Notes: generated by a model from the letters alone, not told the origin. A stretch of DNA of 64,000 nucleotides from Aquibacillus rhizosphaerae (GCF_030282825.1 NZ_JASTZU010000058.1:1-64000); one strand, 5' to 3'; numbered from the stretch's first letter, positions 26,212 to 34,983 are shown. A program made the numbers and translations.

Positions 26212-26418
26212 ATGACAGTTGCCAGCCAAGTGAAGCAAACACTAGCAGGACTTAAAAGTGCTCAAGCAAGTTTTGAAACTTTTTCGTTTCAAACACAAAA
26301 TCAACAAGCAAAGAAAATGTATCAAAATGCTGCTCAGCAAACACAATCTATTCTAAATAATCTTGAACCAAGAGTTCAGGAAATTGAATCAGAAGAACCA
26401 CAGTACAAACAAGAATAA
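26212..26418 (+). CDS. DUF1657 protein, first gene of spoVA2mob-like operon
   Basis: This 68-residue helical protein (MTVASQVKQTLAGLKSAQAS, then TQNQQAKKMY) belongs to DUF1657. Its exact role is unknown, but the family is found in spoVA2mob operons of Bacillus spores. The ATG at 26212 follows GAGGAGGAATT; the ORF extends upstream but through the ribosome site. It opens a seven-gene same-strand cluster. A second DUF1657 protein of identical length is encoded at 28857, and a third copy is fused to the C-terminus of the last gene. Confidence 0.88.
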   Translation: MTVASQVKQTLAGLKSAQASFETFSFQTQNQQAKKMYQNAAQQTQSILNNLEPRVQEIESEEPQYKQE

Positions 26419-26515
26419 AGAATATTAATAAGGTTGGTCTATGTACCAACCTTTTCCCTACTTTCTTTAAAAATAACAGTAATTTAACTTACTTTAAATA
26501 ATAGGTGATGTATCT

Positions 26516-26980
26516 ATGTATAAAAAAACAATAGTTTTAAGTATTTTATTAGTAATAATTGTGCTCTCAGGGTGTAATTCAGAAGATGATAATCGAATAG
26601 TAAGGAAAGATTCAGATGAAAATATAACGAAAATTAATAAGCAAACACATATCGAACAAGCAATAACTAATAAGGCGAAAGAAATTATACAATCTAAAAG
26701 TGAAGTAACCGGAGTACGAGGAGTAAATACAAATAAAGATTTGCTATTAGCAATTGAAGTGACTCAAATAGAACAATTTAATGAACAAAATTTGGAAGAT
26801 GAGGTAGCGAAATCCTTAGAAAAGAATTATCCTGACCTTACTATTGAAGTGTCTTCAGATAAAAAGATTTTCATTGAACTAAATGAACTTGAGTTAAAAA
26901 TTCAAGAAGACAAAGTTAACAAAAAAGAATTAGAAGATCAATTTAATAAAATTAAGAAACTTATGAATGAACAAGCGTGA
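26516..26980 (+). CDS. YhcN/YlaJ-family sporulation lipoprotein
   Basis: This 154-residue protein has a lipoprotein signal ending in VIIVLSGCNSE (Cys20) and a YhcN/YlaJ domain (about 45-120) with the segment VRGVNTNKDLLLAIEV. A lysine/glutamate-rich helical tail follows. Relatives are found in the inner membrane of spores. It is the second gene of the operon, 97 bases after the first DUF1657 gene and 19 bases before spoVAC. This is its usual place in spoVA2mob. Its biochemical role is unclear. Confidence 0.87.
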   Translation: MYKKTIVLSILLVIIVLSGCNSEDDNRIVRKDSDENITKINKQTHIEQAITNKAKEIIQSKSEVTGVRGVNTNKDLLLAIEVTQIEQFNEQNLEDEVAKSLEKNYPDLTIEVSSDKKIFIELNELELKIQEDKVNKKELEDQFNKIKKLMNEQA

Positions 26981-26999
26981 TAAGAGAGGTACTTAATCT

Positions 27000-27479
27000 A
27001 TGTCAAACAAGAAGAAAAAAAACCTAACACCAACACAACAACAATACCAAGATTTTGCAAATAAACGTGAAGTGAAACGGCCTGTCTTTAAAAACTGTAT
27101 AAAAGCATTTTTAGTTGGAGGTACCATTTGTGCAATTGGACAAGGAATATCCACCTTTTACATGTACTTTTTTGATTTCACAGAACAAACTGTGGGGAAT
27201 CCTACGGTAGCTACCCTTATATTTATTACGATGTTGTTAACTGGATTCGGAGTGTATGATCGCATGGCACAGTTTGCAGGAGCTGGTACAGCAGTGCCCG
27301 TAACGGGATTTGGTAACGCAGTAATTTCGGCTGCTATCGAACACCGAACAGAAGGATTTGTATTAGGTGTAGGTGGTAACATGTTTAAGCTAGCTGGTTC
27401 AGTCATACTGTTCGGTGTATTCTCTGCATTTATTATTGCTTTAGTGAAAACAATCTTAATCGAGTGGGGTGGATTATAA
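27000..27479 (+). CDS. spoVAC: Stage V sporulation protein AC
   Basis: This 159-residue protein has a basic N-terminal tail and four membrane helices. The signature GAGTAVPVTGFGNAVISAAIEHRTEGFVLGVGG is visible in residues 97-130 (read in pieces: GAGTAVPVTGFGN). SpoVAC is a channel-like component of the SpoVA complex, which moves dipicolinic acid into the forespore and out on germination. Its stop overlaps the start of spoVAD (TAATG), so translation is coupled. Like other spoVA2 operons, this one has no spoVAA, spoVAB or spoVAF. Confidence 0.93.
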   Translation: MSNKKKKNLTPTQQQYQDFANKREVKRPVFKNCIKAFLVGGTICAIGQGISTFYMYFFDFTEQTVGNPTVATLIFITMLLTGFGVYDRMAQFAGAGTAVPVTGFGNAVISAAIEHRTEGFVLGVGGNMFKLAGSVILFGVFSAFIIALVKTILIEWGGL

Positions 27480-28489
27480 TGCTAGCCGGACATCGCACGT
27501 GGATATTTGAACAAAAACCAGTGATTATATCAACAGGCACAGTTGGTGGTCCATTTGAGGCAAATGGTAACATAGCGAATGATTTTGACATACTTCATTC
27601 CGATCTTTGGATGCAACAAGATTCTTTTGAAAAAGCCCATAAGTTACTGATGGATGAAGCATGTCAGAAGGCAATTGAAAAGGCAGGAATTCAAAAAGAA
27701 CAAGTACAATTTTTCTTGGCTGGGGATTTAATTAATCAAATTACACCAACTAGCTTCGCCGCGAAAACATTAGGCACTCCATATTTCGGTCTATTTGGTG
27801 CATGCTCTACCTCCATGGAAGGTCTAGCATTAAGCGCATTTCTAGTTAATGGTAACGGTGCTAACTATGTTTTGACAGGAGCATCTAGCCATAACGCAGC
27901 TGTGGAAAAACAATTTAGATACCCAACCGAATATGGTGGTCAAAAACCCCCTACCTCCCAATGGACCGTCACAGGTGGTGGAGCTGCTTTATTAAGTAAT
28001 AAAGGAAATGGTCCGCGTGTAACTTCTGCAACGATTGGAAAAGTTATTGATATGGGTATGAGTGATCCTTTTAACATGGGTGGTGCAATGGCCCCCGCTG
28101 CTGTTGATACAATTGAAGCACATTTAAAAGAACGTGGTGTTGATGCTTCTTATTATGATTTAATTATAACAGGGGATTTAGCACATATAGGTCGGGAAGT
28201 TTCACTAGACCTTTTTAAAAAACACGAGATAAATATTGATGAAGATAAGTTTGTTGACTGTGGTTTAACGATTTATCGTGAAGGACAACCAGTGCTTGCC
28301 GGAGCTAGTGGTGCTGGATGTTCAGCTGTTGTAACATATGGCCACTTTTTAAATCGCATGAAAAAAGGTGAACTCAATCGTATATTAGTAGTAGCGACTG
28401 GAGCACTCCTTTCTCCTTTAACTTCTCAACAAAATCAAAGTATACCTTGTATAGCACATGCTGTATCAATTGAAAATGGAGGTGTATAA
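27479..28489 (+). CDS. spoVAD: Stage V sporulation protein AD
   Basis: This 336-residue soluble protein has a thiolase/ketoacyl-synthase fold with [15 protein letters not shown] and a C-terminal [15 protein letters not shown]. In B. subtilis SpoVAD binds dipicolinic acid. The start ATG at 27479 overlaps the spoVAC stop; an upstream in-frame ATG (27464) lies within spoVAC before the GGGGTGGA ribosome site. Gene order C-D-E is that of all spoVA operons. It presumably sits at the inner membrane, held by SpoVAC and SpoVAE. Confidence 0.94.
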   Translation: MLAGHRTWIFEQKPVIISTGTVGGPFEANGNIANDFDILHSDLWMQQDSFEKAHKLLMDEACQKAIEKAGIQKEQVQFFLAGDLINQITPTSFAAKTLGTPYFGLFGACSTSMEGLALSAFLVNGNGANYVLTGASSHNAAVEKQFRYPTEYGGQKPPTSQWTVTGGGAALLSNKGNGPRVTSATIGKVIDMGMSDPFNMGGAMAPAAVDTIEAHLKERGVDASYYDLIITGDLAHIGREVSLDLFKKHEINIDEDKFVDCGLTIYREGQPVLAGASGAGCSAVVTYGHFLNRMKKGELNRILVVATGALLSPLTSQQNQSIPCIAHAVSIENGGV

Positions 28490-28490
28490 T

Positions 28491-28841
28491 GTGGTATTTC
28501 TATGGGCTTTTATCGTAGGGGGACTTATTTGTGTTATCGGTCAAATCATGTTTGATGTATTTAAGCTTACCCCTGGTCATACTTTGAGCACTCTTGTAGT
28601 TGCTGGTGCAGTATTAGATGGTTTTGGTTTATATGAACCGCTAATTGATTTTGCTGGTGCAGGAGCAACTGTCCCAATCACTAGTTTTGGTAACTCATTA
28701 GTTCATGGAGCAATGGCAGAAGCAGAAAAACATGGGGTTATTGGTGTGGTTACAGGGATGTTTGAGGTTACTAGCTCTGGTATTTCTGCTGCCATAATTT
28801 TCGGTATGATTGGCGCTATATTTTTCAAACCAAAAGGATAA
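28491..28841 (+). CDS. spoVAE: Stage V sporulation protein AE (SpoVAEb type)
   Basis: This 116-residue membrane protein ([20 protein letters not shown] at the N-terminus, [20 protein letters not shown] in the middle) is of the SpoVAEb type and is homologous to SpoVAC. GTG at 28491 has GGAGGTG seven bases ahead and gives the same 116-residue length as in B. subtilis; a longer frame to 28458 would start inside spoVAD. It forms part of the dipicolinate channel complex. It lies 15 bases ahead of the second DUF1657 gene. Confidence 0.92.
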   Translation: MVFLWAFIVGGLICVIGQIMFDVFKLTPGHTLSTLVVAGAVLDGFGLYEPLIDFAGAGATVPITSFGNSLVHGAMAEAEKHGVIGVVTGMFEVTSSGISAAIIFGMIGAIFFKPKG

Positions 28842-28856
28842 GGAGGCGCAATCTAA

Positions 28857-29063
28857 ATGACAGTTGCATCACAAGTGAAACAAAGTTTAGCAAGCATTAA
28901 AAGTATCGAGGCGAATTTATCTAGCCTTGCTATTCGATCACAAAGCAAAGAAGCACAACAATCATTTCATGAAACAATGGAAATAATGCATGATATACAA
29001 AAGGACTTACACACTCGTGTTGGTGAAATGGAAAGACAAGAAGAGCAATATAAAGGATTTTGA
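28857..29063 (+). CDS. DUF1657 protein, second copy in the operon
   Basis: This 68-residue helical protein starts MTVASQVKQSLASIKSIEAN, nearly identical at the N-terminus to the protein at 26212, then diverges (SKEAQQSFHETM). The two are likely ancient duplicates. A GGAGGCG ribosome site precedes it. Function is unknown; the family travels with spoVA2mob operons. Confidence 0.88.
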   Translation: MTVASQVKQSLASIKSIEANLSSLAIRSQSKEAQQSFHETMEIMHDIQKDLHTRVGEMERQEEQYKGF

Positions 29064-29096
29064 TCAATAAAATTATTACTAAGGAGGTAGTATCAC

Positions 29097-29957
29097 ATGC
29101 CGGAGTGGGTCAATGTTGTCATTCGATCAACAAGTCTAATCGTCGTAATCTTTATTATTGCCAAGTTATTTGGTAAGAGACATTTATCTCAATTAAGTGT
29201 TTTTGAATATTTAATAGGCTTAGTTATATCTGTCATAGCAGCTACCGTCTCCATAGGGTTAATAACTCCTTTTTGGCATGGAATTATTGGTCTAGGTATT
29301 TGGTTTATCATTCCATTTTTATTGGTGTTACTTGCAATTAAAAGTAAACCAGTTCGAGATTTGGTTAGAGGAAAAGGAACAGTTTTTATTAAAGATGGGA
29401 AAGTAATGGAAGACAATCTAAAGAAAGAAAAATATAGTTCAGATGATTTATTGCAACAATTACGAAACAAAAACGTCTTCCAAGTAGCAGATGTTGAATT
29501 TGCAGTTCTAGAAGCTGATGGTGACATAAGTGTTTTACCCAAAAAAGAAAAACAACCATTAACACCTAAAGATTTAGGTATAACAGTTGCACCGATAAAA
29601 GAACCACAAACGGTTGTAATGGATGGTGAAATCCTTTACGAACCATTAGCGACGGGTGGTTTTAGCGTCAAATGGCTTGAAACAGAGTTTGAAAAACTTG
29701 GTGTTTCTGTAGAAAATGTGTACTTAGCTCAAGTTGATTCTTTCGGACAATTAACTGTTGATTTATTTGATGACAAATTACAAGTACCTGCCCCCCAAGA
29801 AAAGCCATTACTGCTTGCAACCACGAAAAAGATGCAGGCAGATATGGAAATCTTTGCATTATCTACACAAAATAAACAAGCAAAACAAATGTACACAAAA
29901 AATAGTCAAAAGCTACAAAAGGCAATTGATCGTTTAACACCCTTTCTTAGCGATTAA
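29097..29957 (+). CDS. DUF421-DUF1657 fusion membrane protein (2Duf type)
   Basis: This 286-residue protein has three membrane helices (about 5-75), a YetF-like DUF421 cytoplasmic domain (about 80-225) and a C-terminal DUF1657 helix bundle (about 240-286) with TQNKQAKQMY, close to TQNQQAKKMY in the first gene. It corresponds to the protein called 2Duf in B. subtilis strains with spoVA2mob, where it raises spore wet-heat resistance. A GGAGG site lies upstream. It is the last gene of the operon, and its 3' end overlaps the convergent dehydrogenase by 11 bases with no separate terminator seen. Confidence 0.9.
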   Translation: MPEWVNVVIRSTSLIVVIFIIAKLFGKRHLSQLSVFEYLIGLVISVIAATVSIGLITPFWHGIIGLGIWFIIPFLLVLLAIKSKPVRDLVRGKGTVFIKDGKVMEDNLKKEKYSSDDLLQQLRNKNVFQVADVEFAVLEADGDISVLPKKEKQPLTPKDLGITVAPIKEPQTVVMDGEILYEPLATGGFSVKWLETEFEKLGVSVENVYLAQVDSFGQLTVDLFDDKLQVPAPQEKPLLLATTKKMQADMEIFALSTQNKQAKQMYTKNSQKLQKAIDRLTPFLSD

Positions 29958-30930
29958 TGCTTATAGCTACCTTTCCAAATTGTTTACCTGCACGTAGGTA
30001 ATCAAACGCTGCTTGTGTATTGTTTAATGGAAAGACATGATCGACAACGGGTTTGATTTGATGCTTACTAATAAAATCAAGCATCTCTTTAAATTCTTCT
30101 GTACTTCCCATTGTAGAACCGAAAAGCTGATATTGCCCGTAGAAAAATTGACGAATATTAATCGTAATTTCATCGTCTGTAGTGGAACCAAACGTAATCA
30201 TTTTTCCTCCTTTTTTCAATACAGAAAGTGATCGATTAAACGTTGCTCTTCCAACACTATCAATTACAATATCAATTGTTTCATTTCTAAGTAAGCTTTC
30301 CCAATCTTCGTGTGTATCAATTGCTAAATCAGCACCAATTTCTTTCGCCTTTCCTAATTTTTCTTTACTTCTGGAAGTAACAATTACTTTAGCACCGGCA
30401 GCTTTAGCGAATTGAATCAAGTAAGTTGCAACTCCACTACCTGCTCCAGGAATAAAAATAGTATCGCCCTTTTTCACTTGTGCTTTCGTAAACAATGTTC
30501 GATAGCCTGTCAACGCAGGTAATGCTAATACACCTGCTTCGTCCCAATTTAAATGGTCCGGTTTTTTTTCAACCTGTTTTGCATCAATTACTATTTTCTC
30601 CGCAAATGTACCATTATCAGGCATACCAAGTATTTCAAAACCTTTAGGAGGGGCGTCGCTATTTTTCTCCCAACCTAACCCTGGGTTAATAATGACTTCA
30701 TCACCAATAGTAAGCTCTTTTACTCCTTCCCCTACCTGTTCAATTACACCTGCCCCGTCAGATCCTAACACAAGTGGAATTGAATTTTCACCACGTCTAC
30801 TAGGTATATTTAAATCTCTATGATTGAGGCCAGCTGCTCTTAGAGCAATAATAACTTTTCCTTTTTCTATAACGGGGTCGTTTAAATTTTTATAGATTAA
30901 TTCGTTTCCTTCGTGTACAAATGCATGCAA
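29947..30930 (-). CDS. Zinc-type alcohol dehydrogenase-like quinone oxidoreductase, YogA-like
   Basis: This 327-residue medium-chain dehydrogenase has the N-terminal GroES-like fold (AAGLNHRDLNIPSRRGENSIPLVLGSDGAGVIEQVG) and a Rossmann domain (FIPGAGSGVATYLIQFAKAAGAKVIVTSRS) for NAD(P)H. The structural-zinc cysteines are missing and no catalytic cysteine is apparent, as in the quinone oxidoreductase branch. It resembles B. subtilis YogA. It is convergent with the 2Duf gene and overlaps it by 11 bases. The substrate is unknown. Confidence 0.85.
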   Translation of the reverse strand: MHAFVHEGNELIYKNLNDPVIEKGKVIIALRAAGLNHRDLNIPSRRGENSIPLVLGSDGAGVIEQVGEGVKELTIGDEVIINPGLGWEKNSDAPPKGFEILGMPDNGTFAEKIVIDAKQVEKKPDHLNWDEAGVLALPALTGYRTLFTKAQVKKGDTIFIPGAGSGVATYLIQFAKAAGAKVIVTSRSKEKLGKAKEIGADLAIDTHEDWESLLRNETIDIVIDSVGRATFNRSLSVLKKGGKMITFGSTTDDEITINIRQFFYGQYQLFGSTMGSTEEFKEMLDFISKHQIKPVVDHVFPLNNTQAAFDYLRAGKQFGKVAISINR

Positions 30931-31048
30931 TGATACTCATCCCTCTCCAAAATTAATTTTTCACCATATGTACTATATTACAGAATATCGTATCACACTA
31001 TTTATTTAAGCTGAAATATACAGCATATTCAAGTGGAATTAATTAAAA

Positions 31049-31165
31049 TAACAAAAGCTCGGAGCACCTTTTGTTCAGCTAGGCCCACTTAGAAAAGTTT
31101 CGACGTGACGTTCTTTTACCGCTAGGTCTAGAGAGGACGTGGCTGTTTCTAGATGTGCGCCACAA
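31049..31165 (+). repeat. Divergent type A repeat-like element
   Basis: It opens AACAAAAGCTCGGAGCACCTT and contains CTAGGTCTAGAGAGGACGTGG. It resembles the type A family at its ends but has a different middle. It is the first of three elements in the gene-free stretch 30931-31882, which otherwise holds a hairpin at 31170. Confidence 0.5.
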
Positions 31166-31169
31166 CTAA

Positions 31170-31199
31170 AAACTGAGCCGATTTTACTTGGCTCAGTTT
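31170..31199. terminator. Strong hairpin in the repeat cluster
   Basis: The perfect 10-bp arms AAACTGAGCC and GGCTCAGTTT surround a 10-base loop, with a T run from 31203 on the plus strand. Confidence 0.75.
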
Positions 31200-31224
31200 C
31201 CATTTTTTAAAAAGGCTTTCCTAA

Positions 31225-31500
31225 GTTTATTGTTTATGACAGATAATCTATAAGTCTGCACTAACATCTATGTTGATTTCCTACATAGTTCGTTATATTA
31301 GTGATTCATCCATCAGCCTTCGGAAATACACTACGCTTTCCGTGTGCTCGCGCTGAGCCTCATCGATAGCAAATGTTTTAGGGTGGCCCGAGTAACCGCA
31401 GTCCCAAAGAACGCTATCTGTGGGGTCTCAGCGTCATCGCTTTCCCACAGGATAAGGAAAGCTTCTTAGAACAACATCGCACGCAGAAAATCAGTTTGTA
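31225..31500. repeat. Interspersed intergenic repeat (type C)
   Basis: This GC-richer block contains GAAATACACTACGCTTTCCG, GAGTAACCGCAGTCCCAA and GCTTTCCCACAGGATAAGG, with complementary parts that can fold back. A decayed relative is at 23795-24005. It codes for nothing evident. Confidence 0.65.
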
Positions 31501-31652
31501 TTTTCAAGGAGTCTCCATGTATTTCCTGCGTTAGGATAGAGTTGTTCATAGAATTCAATCATACTTCATAAATGTTAATAATCTAGAATTAAAAGAAAAA
31601 ACTATAAGAATATTTAAATCACTAATGATTAATTTATATCACAATTAGCGGA

Positions 31653-31762
31653 GACAGAATATGTAGACTCCTACGGGAACAGCGCGAGCTGAAGATCCAC
31701 TCAGAAGTGGTCTCCTTCCGAGTTAGCTGAAGCCGTGCCCGTGGAAAGCGGAGGATTCTGTC
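31653..31762. repeat. Interspersed intergenic repeat (type B), complete copy
   Basis: The ends GACAGAAT and ATTCTGTC are inverted repeats, and the body is self-complementary around GCTGAAG/CTTCAGC type segments. The right two thirds recur at the left edge of the window (1-77). It is about 110 bp, without a reading frame. Confidence 0.75.
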
Positions 31763-31882
31763 GGAACATAGTATTACCACTCAAGGCTCATCACAATGAA
31801 AAAGTAGTTCATAAAAGTTAAGATTACTTAGTGCACACTTTCTATTAAGTTCGACGGATGTAAAGCAATAATCTTCGAAAAC

Positions 31883-33310
31883 CTAAAAAATAAATAATGC
31901 TATTAAGGTAGATAGGAGCAACCCTATTATCACAGGGACAAAGTTTTTACGAACCAAATCCATGACTGGAACGCCACAGAAACCTGCAACAGCTACTAAT
32001 GATGACCATGCAATAATTGTACCTCCACCGGTCCAAATCGATCCCATTTGGCCTATCGCTGCAAGTGTAACTGGATCAACTGTTCCATTGGCTAATGCAC
32101 CAGATAGAGCACCAGTTAGTGGTAGTCCTGAAAAACCTGATCCATCTAATCCAGTAAGAATCCCGATTACTAAAATACTTATGGCTGCCAAAAATGCATT
32201 TTGTGGTAAATACTCTTGTGATGACTGGACAAGATCAAATAATAAAGCAGGTGGTGCACTCTCTCCTATAGCTAATATACTTCCTGCAAAGTCAGAGCTA
32301 CCTAAGAAGAAGAAACCAGCGATTGGAATAACCGGTCCCATCGCTTTAAAAGCAAAAACAAATCCATCAATAATATGATCGCTAATATAATCTAATGCCT
32401 TGTGCTGTCCAAATGCAAAAGTGGATAATAGAAGCAATACTACAGCTACTCCACCAATAAAAGCTGCACCATCCCCCCCCTCAAATCCACCCATACGCCC
32501 TTCTGTTAACTTTGTAGAGATCATATAAACCATTACAATTAGAAGTGACACAGGTACCAACACAGCAAAAATCTTACTCCATAAAGGGAGATTGTTGCTC
32601 TTAGGTTTATTTTTACTTTCTTCTTCCATCCCCTGCATGATAGCAAGTTCCTGTTCAATTTTAGGATCATTTTTAAAACGGATACTCTTGCGATTAAACA
32701 TATATGCTAGTGCTATTGCAATTCCTCCAGTAATCAACGAAAGTACGAGTGCTTGATCTAATAGTACAGAAGTTTCTACACCCGCTGCTTTCGCTGATAG
32801 TCCAGGTGCAACTTGAATAACATAATCAGAGGATAATGCCATCCCTTGACCTGCTAGTGCCACCGCCATAGCAGCAACCATTGCTGGTAATCCAGCTCTT
32901 ATTGCAGCTGGAACAAGTAATGCACAAATTAATGGTACTGCCGGTGTTGGCCAGAAAAACAGGGAAATAATATAGGTGACAGCAATTAATACGAAAAATG
33001 CAATGTGCCCATTTACCATTATTTTTTGAATCGGTCGAATCATTCTTCTGTCTGCACCTAGGTCTTTTAATGAATGTAATAACGCAACCATAAATGTAAT
33101 GATTAAAAATATGTTAAAAAGTTCTTTTGCGGCGACAAGATTTGCATTAAATATTGCCGTAAAACCATCAACGATATTACCTTGATATACCCATGCTACA
33201 ACAAAGGTACCGAGTAATGTTGGAAATACGACACCTTTACGAAAAATCATAGTGACAATGATTGCTAGTGTAAAAATACCATATAACCAATGAGAAATTG
33301 TTAATTCCAC
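31883..33310 (-). CDS. Multi-pass permease, ion-transporter superfamily-like
   Basis: This 475-residue protein has about 11-12 membrane helices, a central polar segment (near residues 215-245, KIEQELAIMQGMEEESKNKPKS) and glycine-rich hairpins (PTPAVPLICALLVPAAIRAG; ILTGLDGSGFSGLPLTGALSG) like those in the divergent citrate/anion IT superfamily. The substrate cannot be told. The start is GTG at 33310 with AGGAGG nine bases upstream. It lies next to repeat elements, with thiT upstream but separated from it by a terminator. Confidence 0.7.
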   Translation of the reverse strand: MELTISHWLYGIFTLAIIVTMIFRKGVVFPTLLGTFVVAWVYQGNIVDGFTAIFNANLVAAKELFNIFLIITFMVALLHSLKDLGADRRMIRPIQKIMVNGHIAFFVLIAVTYIISLFFWPTPAVPLICALLVPAAIRAGLPAMVAAMAVALAGQGMALSSDYVIQVAPGLSAKAAGVETSVLLDQALVLSLITGGIAIALAYMFNRKSIRFKNDPKIEQELAIMQGMEEESKNKPKSNNLPLWSKIFAVLVPVSLLIVMVYMISTKLTEGRMGGFEGGDGAAFIGGVAVVLLLLSTFAFGQHKALDYISDHIIDGFVFAFKAMGPVIPIAGFFFLGSSDFAGSILAIGESAPPALLFDLVQSSQEYLPQNAFLAAISILVIGILTGLDGSGFSGLPLTGALSGALANGTVDPVTLAAIGQMGSIWTGGGTIIAWSSLVAVAGFCGVPVMDLVRKNFVPVIIGLLLSTLIALFIF

Positions 33311-33472
33311 GTTGCATTGCCTCCTCTTCAACTATAACCAGTTAACTGTGCTATAGCCTATGCAACGTGAAGTTGTTCGGTGACGACAAAGTAATAAGCA
33401 TATTTTTTATTTGAGTTACGTGTACATACTTCCGATTCTTATGTCGAATATAAAATTAAGACTTAATACAAA

Positions 33473-33502
33473 AAGGTCTTGTCAGCATTATGACAAGACC
33501 TT
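33473..33502 (-). terminator. Terminator of thiT
   Basis: The perfect 12-bp arms AAGGTCTTGTCA and TGACAAGACCTT flank a 6-base loop, with a T run on the minus strand. Confidence 0.88.
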
Positions 33503-33514
33503 AACAATAAAAAA

Positions 33515-34087
33515 CTAATTTGTAACTTGAATTAAGCGAGGGCGCTTATTAAATAAGAACGCAACAATAATAGTATTTAAAATAAATGACGGTATTAAAT
33601 ACGATCCATTATACACCAATGAATACATCCATATGTTCATTCCATCAATTAGAGATTCAAAGAAAACGATCCCAGCAATAAAGTGAGCAATAAAGCGTAA
33701 TACACACGCTAACAATACCCCAAATGTGATATTGATAATGAAAGCAGAACGATCTTCTGATTTTAAATTTTGTTGCACTTTTGCAGCAAATAGACCAGCG
33801 AAACCTATTACTGTAAATGCTAATGCATAATCAATAAAGCCCTGAACAGGATGCATAATCCATGCTGTTCCGGTAGCTATTTGTAAAAGACCAAATAACA
33901 ACCCTGATAAAAGACCACCTTTTAATCCCCAGCGAAACGCAACGATGAAAATAGGTACCATTGCGAATGAAATCGAACCACCCTGTGCCCATACCTTAAA
34001 TGATAAAAATGGTAGAAGATCTAACACTAATGCAAATGCGGTGAAAATTGCGACCTCGATAAGAAATAACGTACGTTTTGAACTCAA
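33515..34087 (-). CDS. thiT: Thiamine-specific ECF transporter S component
   Basis: This 190-residue membrane protein matches ThiT (YuaJ) in length and pattern: six helices with IEVAIFTAFALVLDLLPF, GGSISFAMVPIFIVAFRWGLKGG and FVFGLLQ-like pieces, ending NTIIVAFLFNKR. It binds thiamine and works with the shared EcfA/A'/T module, which is encoded elsewhere. I choose TTG at 34087 with GGAGG eight bases upstream. A longer frame to 34168 would run into the riboswitch expression platform. The TPP riboswitch upstream (34193-34283) supports the substrate. Confidence 0.93.
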   Translation of the reverse strand: MSSKRTLFLIEVAIFTAFALVLDLLPFLSFKVWAQGGSISFAMVPIFIVAFRWGLKGGLLSGLLFGLLQIATGTAWIMHPVQGFIDYALAFTVIGFAGLFAAKVQQNLKSEDRSAFIINITFGVLLACVLRFIAHFIAGIVFFESLIDGMNIWMYSLVYNGSYLIPSFILNTIIVAFLFNKRPRLIQVTN

Positions 34088-34117
34088 TTTGAATTCCTCC
34101 CCATAAATTTTGGCAAC

Positions 34118-34151
34118 AAAAAAAGCAGGTGCCAAAGGGGGATGGTTCCTG
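34118..34151 (-). terminator. Riboswitch-controlled terminator before thiT
   Basis: On the minus strand CAGG..CCA pairs with TGG..CCTG and is followed by seven T residues. The ACCATCCC within it can instead pair with GGGATGGT at the 3' end of the aptamer, which would make an antiterminator. This fits TPP-induced termination. Confidence 0.65.
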
Positions 34152-34192
34152 ATGGAGGGCCCGCTCACATTGCATACTACGCCATCAAAAAA

Positions 34193-34283
34193 GCCACCAT
34201 CCCTACGCTAGAATTAACTAACAGGTTCAAAGGGTCTGAACAAAATGTTCACTCTCAGCCAAAACTTGGCTCCCCCTGAAGGC
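34193..34283 (-). promoter_or_regulatory. TPP riboswitch of thiT
   Basis: The minus strand reads GGGGGAGCC, CTGAGAGTGAAC, ACCCTTTGAACCTG and GCGTAGGGA in order. These are the conserved parts of the thiamine pyrophosphate (THI-box) aptamer. It lies about 100 bases upstream of thiT and should shut it off when TPP is high. Confidence 0.93.
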
Positions 34284-34358
34284 TTTACTTCTATGCTTTT
34301 TTCGCTAATTTGTATTATAACTAAATCTATTTAGATAAGCAATAAATTCGGATGTCTT

Positions 34359-34781
34359 TCAGGATACAAGCATAACAGGACATGGCGCGTTACGTATAAC
34401 ACTGTAACAGGTACTTCCTAATAACCTCCCTTTTACTTTCCCCATATTTTTCACACCCATGATGATACCGATAGCTTCAACTTTATCTGCTTCATCACAT
34501 ATTTCACGTGATGTAATTCCTAATCGCCATTTGACACGCATGTTAATACCCTTATCTACACGTTTTCTTCCCATGTCCAGAATTTTAATTGCTTCTTCTT
34601 TTTTGTATTCTAGTAGCTGTTTTTTACCTATTTTTTTATTTGCATAATGTGTATTTATTTTCGATTGAACATGTAACAATTCAATTGTAAACCCTGATGT
34701 GTGTGCCAATTTCACTGCATAATCGATCGCTTTTAACGATTGCGGTGAACCATCAACCGTAACTAATAATATATCACTCAC
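34359..34781 (-). CDS. Universal stress protein (UspA family)
   Basis: This 140-residue protein has the Usp fold: an N-terminal ILLVTVDGSPQSLKAIDYAV and the C-terminal ATP-binding pattern GVKNMGKVKGRLLGSTCYSV then NAPCPVMLV. The G-x2-G-x9-G(S/T) motif is nearly canonical, so it may bind ATP. GTG at 34781 is preferred over the GTG at 34790, because the latter forms part of the AGAGGTG ribosome site. It acts in the cytoplasm; the stress response is inferred from the family. It is not linked to its neighbours. Confidence 0.88.
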   Translation of the reverse strand: MSDILLVTVDGSPQSLKAIDYAVKLAHTSGFTIELLHVQSKINTHYANKKIGKKQLLEYKKEEAIKILDMGRKRVDKGINMRVKWRLGITSREICDEADKVEAIGIIMGVKNMGKVKGRLLGSTCYSVIRNAPCPVMLVS

Positions 34782-34983
34782 ACAAATCACCTCTACTATA
34801 ATCTATTCATATGTGAGTAAAATGCGCCTATTTTAGAATTTAGTAACAGAAATTTTGAGTAATCGTCAGAGTTAACAACAATTGCAACTTATTAAATAAG
34901 GAATCAAGTGATTGTTGAGTGAAGCGGTTAAATCCTGCATAAATAAATAGTTTTAAATCATTCTATAAGGAGGAATTAGATAT

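Noticed and set aside
31962-32378. 138-residue plus-strand frame opposite the permease
   Set aside because: It lies wholly antisense to a well-supported membrane protein and has proline/alanine-rich shadow composition.
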